Shown here: piece by piece, positions 5,966 to 9,378 of the stretch
Position numbering within the stretch: position 1 is the first letter of the stretch
Layout: each line of letters opens with the position of its first letter
Assembly (NCBI GenBank): GCA_046262315.1
Contig: JBHEMZ010000088.1
Location: forward strand, 1-9,378
Origin: JACVRM01 sp046262315
GTDB taxonomy: Bacteria > Actinomycetota > Thermoleophilia > Gaiellales > Gaiellaceae
Length of the DNA: 9,378 nt
Direction of reading: 5' to 3'
Program-made: the position numbers and the translations under genes
The notes under the pieces: model-generated
The model's database searches: none
Seen by the model: only the letters and a program-made list of their open reading frames with translations
Told to the model about the DNA's origin: nothing

Positions 5966-7024
5966 ATGGCGCGCTCCGGTCAGAAGGACATCGTCGGCGC
6001 TGGGGCAGGCCTTGCATCGGCCGTCGCTCTCGAAACCCGGGGGCAGCTCGGGGAGCTCGAGGACATCAAGGCGCGCGGCTACTGGGAGCAGGTCTGGCTC
6101 CGCTTCAAGCGCGACAAGCTCGCCATCGCGAGCTTCTTCTTCATCGTCTTCCTCGTGCTCGCGTCGTTCCCCGGCGCGTGGATCGCCCAGAAGCTGATCG
6201 GGCATGGGCCTAACGATCTCTTCATCACGGGCGAGTTTCCCGGCGTAGACGACCGGCTCATCCCAGTCGGGCCGTGGACACGCGTCAGCGAGCCGGACGG
6301 CGGCACGACGCTCTTCATACTCGGCGCCGATAGCACGCTCGGACGCGACCTCTTTCTGCGCCTGCTCTACGGCGGCCGCGTCTCCCTCGAGGTGGCGGTG
6401 CTCTCGACGTTCGGGGCCATGTTCGTCGGCACGCTCCTCGGGGCGATCGCGGGCTACTACCGCGGCTGGATCGACACTGTCATCTCGCGCACGATCGAGG
6501 TGACCATGGCGTTCCCGGCATTGCTCTTCATCATTGCGCTGGCGAGCACGATCGGCACCCGCCTCGACCAAGTCACCTTCGGCGGCGCTATCGGGGAGGG
6601 CGTCTTCACGCTCGTGATGGTGTTCACGGTCTTCGGTTGGTTCTATCCCGCGCGCGTGATCAGATCCCAGGTGCTCTCGCTGCGCGAGAAGGAGTTCATC
6701 GAGGCCGCGCGCATGGTGGGGGCGAGCGACTGGCGCATCGTGCGCTCGCACGTGCTGCCGCACCTGATCGCGCCGATCATCGTCTTCTCGACGCTGATCG
6801 TCGCCGGCTACGTGCTCGCGGAGGCGGGGCTCTCGTTCCTCGGGCTCGGCATCAAGCTGCCGACCGCGAGCTGGGGCAACCTGCTCTCGCAGGCGCCGGA
6901 CTTCTACACGCTCCAGCCGTGGCTCATGGTCTGGCCGGGCCTCGCCGTGCTGATGACAACGCTCGCGTTCAACCTGCTCGGCGACGGCCTCCGCGACGCG
7001 TTCGATCCCCGCTCAACGCATTAA
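5966..7024 (+). CDS. Peptide-type ABC transporter permease, OppC/DppC family
   Basis: A 352-residue inner-membrane permease. A cytosolic N-terminal segment of about 50 residues precedes the first membrane helix (about 52-76). An extracytoplasmic stretch (77-118) follows, then the family motif GADSTLGRDLFLRLLYGGR (120-138) and the five-helix BPD_transp_1 core. The EAA loop that contacts the ATPase is EAARMVGASDWRIVRSHVLP (246-265). SFLGLGIKLPTASWGNLL (290-307) and NLLGDGLRDAFDPR near the end are also typical. It would pair with an OppB/DppB-type permease, which begins at 9238. The gene precedes its binding protein, an unusual order. The TAA stop is part of repeat copy B. The substrate is probably a peptide or similar small solute, but this cannot be fixed from sequence. 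Confidence 0.92.
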   Translation: MARSGQKDIVGAGAGLASAVALETRGQLGELEDIKARGYWEQVWLRFKRDKLAIASFFFIVFLVLASFPGAWIAQKLIGHGPNDLFITGEFPGVDDRLIPVGPWTRVSEPDGGTTLFILGADSTLGRDLFLRLLYGGRVSLEVAVLSTFGAMFVGTLLGAIAGYYRGWIDTVISRTIEVTMAFPALLFIIALASTIGTRLDQVTFGGAIGEGVFTLVMVFTVFGWFYPARVIRSQVLSLREKEFIEAARMVGASDWRIVRSHVLPHLIAPIIVFSTLIVAGYVLAEAGLSFLGLGIKLPTASWGNLLSQAPDFYTLQPWLMVWPGLAVLMTTLAFNLLGDGLRDAFDPRSTH

Positions 7025-7240
7025 CGGGGGAACCTGTAACGGGGGAACCCCTGGTTCCCCCGTTGGCCCTCTCCTTGCGGGCGTCAGCTTGGGTTCGATC
7101 GTTGGCGGAGCCGGCAGCTCGTTTGATGGTTCGACCGTCGCTTAGTTGTCGGTGAGCCTCCCGCCCGGCAAGCCGGGCTTCGGCGTCGAGTTCGGGCTGT
7201 CTCACCGAATGCCGCGCGGGAACCTACGGTCCCTGCCCTC
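7021..7240 (+). repeat. Intergenic structured repeat, copy B
   Basis: About 220 nt after the dppC-like gene, homologous to 5619-5854. It also starts TTAACGGGGG, and its TAA is the stop codon of the gene. The complete hairpin unit is identical to copy A over TAACGGGGGAACCCCTGG and onward to 7063. The outer stem pairs 7149-7156 with 7201-7208 (TCGGTGAG/CTCACCGA). Its C-G pair replaces a U-G pair in copy A. The inner hairpin is GCCCGGC-AA-GCCGGGC (7163-7178), different in sequence from copy A but equally paired. The 3' hairpin GGGAACC-TAC-GGTCCC (7218-7233) has one bulged A. Compensated differences indicate selection on structure. Confidence 0.8.
7039..7063 (+). terminator. 11-bp GC-rich hairpin after dppC-like gene (terminator candidate)
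   Basis: ACGGGGGAACC (7039-7049), loop CCT, GGTTCCCCCGT (7053-7063). This is the same perfect hairpin as after atpG. No T-run follows. If it terminates transcription, the binding-protein gene needs its own promoter. Confidence 0.45.
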
Positions 7241-7429
7241 CCCAGAGGACAGCGAAATCTACGGGTTTATTGCCTTATCCGTCCATTTCTGGCTCGTTAG
7301 GTCGCGCTGGGCGGGGTAGGCCTCTCCTGGCCTAACTAAAGGCGCTCGAAGACGTCAAAGATCTCGAGGGTGCTGAGGAGCACCCCTGGGTCGGCGGTTG
7401 GCGCTGGCCCGGAAGGAGAAAGGAGTCCC
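7241..7429 (+). promoter_or_regulatory. Leader region of the binding-protein gene, with two small hairpins
   Basis: This stretch lies between repeat copy B and the binding-protein ATG. It holds TAGGCC-TCTCCT-GGCCTA (7317-7334) and GGGTGCT-GAGG-AGCACCC (7368-7385), both perfectly paired, then a strong ribosome site (AAGGAG 7413-7418 and AGGAG 7421-7425). TTGCCT near 7270 could be a -35 element, but I see no convincing -10 at the right distance. No known riboswitch is recognised. Confidence 0.35.
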
Positions 7430-9106
7430 ATGCGACGTAGGCTCTGGTTTGCGGTCGTCACATCGGCGATCGGACTGGGGATGCTGCTCGCCGCTGGCTT
7501 TGCCAGCCCGGCCGAGAGTGGCAGCCAAGATGCGACAAAGGCGAGCGGCCGCGGAGGTACCCTCCGCATCGACTCGCGTAGCGACTTCGACTATGTCGAT
7601 CCCGCGCTAGCGTACTTCTCGCACACGTTCGGGCAGATGCTGGCCGCGGTCTGCGCACAACTCTACGAGTACCCCGATGTCGAGGGTAACGCGGGCGTCC
7701 GCCCGAAGCCGATGACGGCCGCCGGCTTCCCCAAGGTCTCAAGGGGTGGTCTCCGGTACACGATCACGGTCAAGAATGGCTTCGCCAAGTTCCAGAACGG
7801 TGAGCCGGTGACGGCGAAGAGCTACGTGGACGCGATCAATCGCGACCTCGATCCGAAGATGCAGTCGCCTGCTACCGCGTACCTGGAGGAGTTCAAGGGC
7901 GCGAAGGCAGTGCTGGCCAACAAGGCGAAGACCGCTTCAGGCGTCAAGGTCATCGGCGGCAACAAGATCCAGATCGATCTCGTCAAGCCGGTGCCGGACA
8001 TGACGAACCGCCTGACGATGTCCTTCTTCTGCCCGGTGCCCAAGGGCATCTCGCGGAACCCGGAGGGCGTTGGCGCTCCGTTCAGCGGTGGTGGCCCGTA
8101 CTACGTGAAGGAGTGGATCCCGCGTCGCTCGGCAGTCATCGAGCGGAACCCGAACTGGAAGGGCGCCATTGCCAAGCTGCGGCCGGCGAACGTCGACCGC
8201 ATGGAGTACACCTTCGGCCTCTCGACGGCCGCCACGAAGCTCCGCCTCGATCGCAACGAGACGGACCTGGGTGGCATCCCGCCGGCTGACGTGGCCGAGG
8301 TCGCCCAGAAGTACGGCATCAACAAGGGCCGCTTCTTCCTGCGCAAGCAGATGGTCTTCTGGTACCTGGCGATGAACCACGAGCGGCCGATGTTCGGCCC
8401 GAGCGGCGCCGGCAACGTCGGCCTCGCGAAGGCCGTCAACTACGCCGTCGACCGCCCGTCGCTCGTGCGCCAGTTCGGCTACCTGGCAGGCGCTCGTACC
8501 GATCAGGTCATCCCCTACACGATGCCGGGCTTCCGCAACTGGGACATCTATCCGATCCGCGGCTCCAACTTCACCAAGGCCAATACGCTGGCCGAGGGCA
8601 AGAAGCGTGACGGCAATGTCGTGTTCTACACGTTCAATACCGCGCCGGGCCCGCAGATCGCCCAGGTGGTTCAGGGCAACCTGAAGCAGATCGGTCTCGA
8701 TGTCGAGATCAAGACGTTCGACCGCGTGGTTCAGAACGAGAAGGCAGGCAACCGCGGCGAGCCCTTCGACATGACGTTCGAGGGCTGGGGCGCGGACTAC
8801 GCCGACGCCGTCACGTTCTTCAACACGCTGCTGTGGGGCGGCAACATCCAGCAGTCCCACAACGCGAACATCTCGTACTTCAACAGCCCGAAGTTCAACA
8901 AGCTGATCCTCAAGGCCGCGTCGACGGCAGGCTCCAAGCGCAACGTCGCCTACGCGAACCTGGATCGGGCGATCATGCGCGACGCCGCACCGATCGCGCC
9001 GTTCATCAACTCGAACGCGCGTATCTACGTGTCCGAGCGCGTGGGTTGCTACCGGTTCGCGCCCGCGCACGGCGTGAGCAACCTCGTCGCGATCTGCCTC
9101 AAGTAG
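7430..9106 (+). CDS. ABC transporter substrate-binding protein, family 5 (peptide type)
   Basis: A 558-residue extracytoplasmic solute receptor of the SBP_bac_5 (OppA/DppA) family. ATG 7430 is chosen over an in-frame upstream start at 7370 because AAGGAGAAAGGAG lies just before it and a signal sequence follows directly. Residues 1-31 read MRRR, a hydrophobic core, then ASPA, a Sec signal or anchor. There is no lipobox Cys, unlike most binding proteins of single-membrane bacteria. After it comes GGTLRI, the start of the mature fold, then a typical NGEPVTAKSYVDAINRDLD stretch, GGGPYYVKEW, AKAVNYAVDRPSLV and FEGWGADYADAVTFF near the C-terminus. Four Cys residues lie in the mature part. The ligand is unknown; many members bind peptides, others nickel, sugars or glutathione. 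The two permease genes flank it. Confidence 0.92.
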   Translation: MRRRLWFAVVTSAIGLGMLLAAGFASPAESGSQDATKASGRGGTLRIDSRSDFDYVDPALAYFSHTFGQMLAAVCAQLYEYPDVEGNAGVRPKPMTAAGFPKVSRGGLRYTITVKNGFAKFQNGEPVTAKSYVDAINRDLDPKMQSPATAYLEEFKGAKAVLANKAKTASGVKVIGGNKIQIDLVKPVPDMTNRLTMSFFCPVPKGISRNPEGVGAPFSGGGPYYVKEWIPRRSAVIERNPNWKGAIAKLRPANVDRMEYTFGLSTAATKLRLDRNETDLGGIPPADVAEVAQKYGINKGRFFLRKQMVFWYLAMNHERPMFGPSGAGNVGLAKAVNYAVDRPSLVRQFGYLAGARTDQVIPYTMPGFRNWDIYPIRGSNFTKANTLAEGKKRDGNVVFYTFNTAPGPQIAQVVQGNLKQIGLDVEIKTFDRVVQNEKAGNRGEPFDMTFEGWGADYADAVTFFNTLLWGGNIQQSHNANISYFNSPKFNKLILKAASTAGSKRNVAYANLDRAIMRDAAPIAPFINSNARIYVSERVGCYRFAPAHGVSNLVAICLK

Positions 9107-9133
9107 TCAGTCCGTAGCGAGTTCCGCGGGAAA

Positions 9134-9157
9134 GGGCGTCGGCTCCGGCCGGCGCCC
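9134..9157 (+). terminator. Hairpin between binding protein and dppB-like gene
   Basis: GGGCGTCGGC (9134-9143), loop TCCG, GCCGGCGCCC (9148-9157): ten pairs with one G-U. It is followed by TCCCCGTTT, too short a T-run for a strong terminator. It could partly terminate or protect the 3' end of the upstream message, keeping binding protein in excess over permease, as is common in such operons. Confidence 0.5.
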
Positions 9158-9237
9158 TCCCCGTTTCCGGCTGCTTGATTCGTGTAATCGCGGTAATGTT
9201 CCCCATCTCCGGCAGCGACGTTTGAGAGGGAGCGCGG

Positions 9238-9378
9238 ATGCTGAGGTACCTGATACGGCGGCTTCTGTGGGCGATCGTGCTCTTTTTGGCGGTCACGGTG
9301 GTGACGTATGTGATCTTTTTCATCATCCCGTCGAATCCGGCGGCGCGGGTGTGTGGGAAGTCGTGTGGGCCGGCTGAC
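9238..9378 (+). CDS. Peptide-type ABC transporter permease, OppB/DppB family (N-terminal 47 residues)
   Basis: This gene runs off the right edge. ATG 9238 follows GAGGGAG (9226-9232) at good spacing. The N-terminus MLRYLIRRLLWAIVLFLAV, one membrane helix to about residue 30, and a following IIPSNPAARV stretch match the start of OppB/DppB permeases, whose usual form is FF..PGDPA. Two cysteines, C39 and C43 (CGKSC), come directly after this motif in the extracytoplasmic loop. It should form a heterodimer with the OppC-type permease at 5966-7024. Codon use here (many GTG and TTT) is a little less GC-extreme than in the atp genes. The rest of the protein and any ATPase genes are outside the window. 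Confidence 0.85.
   Translation, partial: MLRYLIRRLLWAIVLFLAVTVVTYVIFFIIPSNPAARVCGKSCGPAD

Noticed and set aside
5846..6763. 305-codon minus-strand open frame over the dppC-like gene
   Set aside because: Antisense shadow of a conserved permease; acidic/Arg-rich with no domain.
5644..7205. Minus-strand open frames crossing both repeat copies, sharing an AAGSAN peptide
   Set aside because: The shared peptide lasts only a few residues. Beyond it an indel puts the two copies in different frames (ERPQGGG versus DARKERA), so the repeat is not conserved as protein.
7937..9070. 377-codon minus-strand open frame over the binding protein
   Set aside because: Antisense shadow; the plus-strand protein is clearly real.
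9175..9200. Possible promoter before the dppB-like gene (TTGATT and TAATGT)
   Set aside because: The two boxes are only 13 bp apart, too close for a sigma-70 promoter, and no better pair was found.
1..9378. CRISPR array, tRNA or rRNA genes
   Set aside because: No evenly spaced direct repeats, no cloverleaf with a T-arm consensus and no rRNA-like conserved stretches were seen on either strand.

Overview
The window is GC-rich, densely packed bacterial DNA. The protein sequences look actinobacterial, most like Thermoleophilia (Gaiella/Solirubrobacter-type). That placement rests on overall protein flavour, GTG starts and codon use, and no marker gene confirms it.

Left edge (1-316): the C-terminal end of an IS5-family-like transposase runs off the left edge. 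It abuts, and appears to have interrupted, the 5' end of an alpha/beta-hydrolase gene on the minus strand. The roughly 80-bp gap between the hydrolase start and the next gene holds two inverted repeats and a plausible extended -10 promoter whose start point would fall at or next to the first ATG of the ATP synthase operon.

ATP synthase operon (317-5622, + strand): atpZ-like, atpI-like, atpB (a), atpE (c), atpF (b), atpH (delta), atpA (alpha) and atpG (gamma). The genes overlap or sit 2 to 16 nt apart except at atpA-atpG. That 62-nt gap holds two hairpins, the second of which buries the atpG GTG start codon. The proton channel residues (Arg in a, Glu in c) are present, and the c-ring lacks the usual Na+ ligands, so this should be a proton-driven F-type enzyme. 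The operon stops after atpG: atpD (beta, catalytic) and atpC (epsilon) are not here.

Peptide-type ABC transporter (5966-9378, + strand): an OppC/DppC-type permease, a family-5 solute-binding protein and the first 47 codons of an OppB/DppB-type permease running off the right edge. The order permease C, binding protein, permease B is unusual. No ATPase gene lies inside the window.

The most unusual signal is a pair of related intergenic elements of about 220-236 bp (5619-5854 and 7021-7240). Each begins on the stop codon of the preceding gene (atpG, then the dppC-like gene). Each holds a perfect 11-bp hairpin, a middle stem and inner hairpin whose bases differ between copies while pairing is kept, and a 3' hairpin. 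This looks like a dispersed structured repeat, either a non-autonomous mobile element or a structured RNA/terminator module. It lies exactly where the usual atp gene order is broken.
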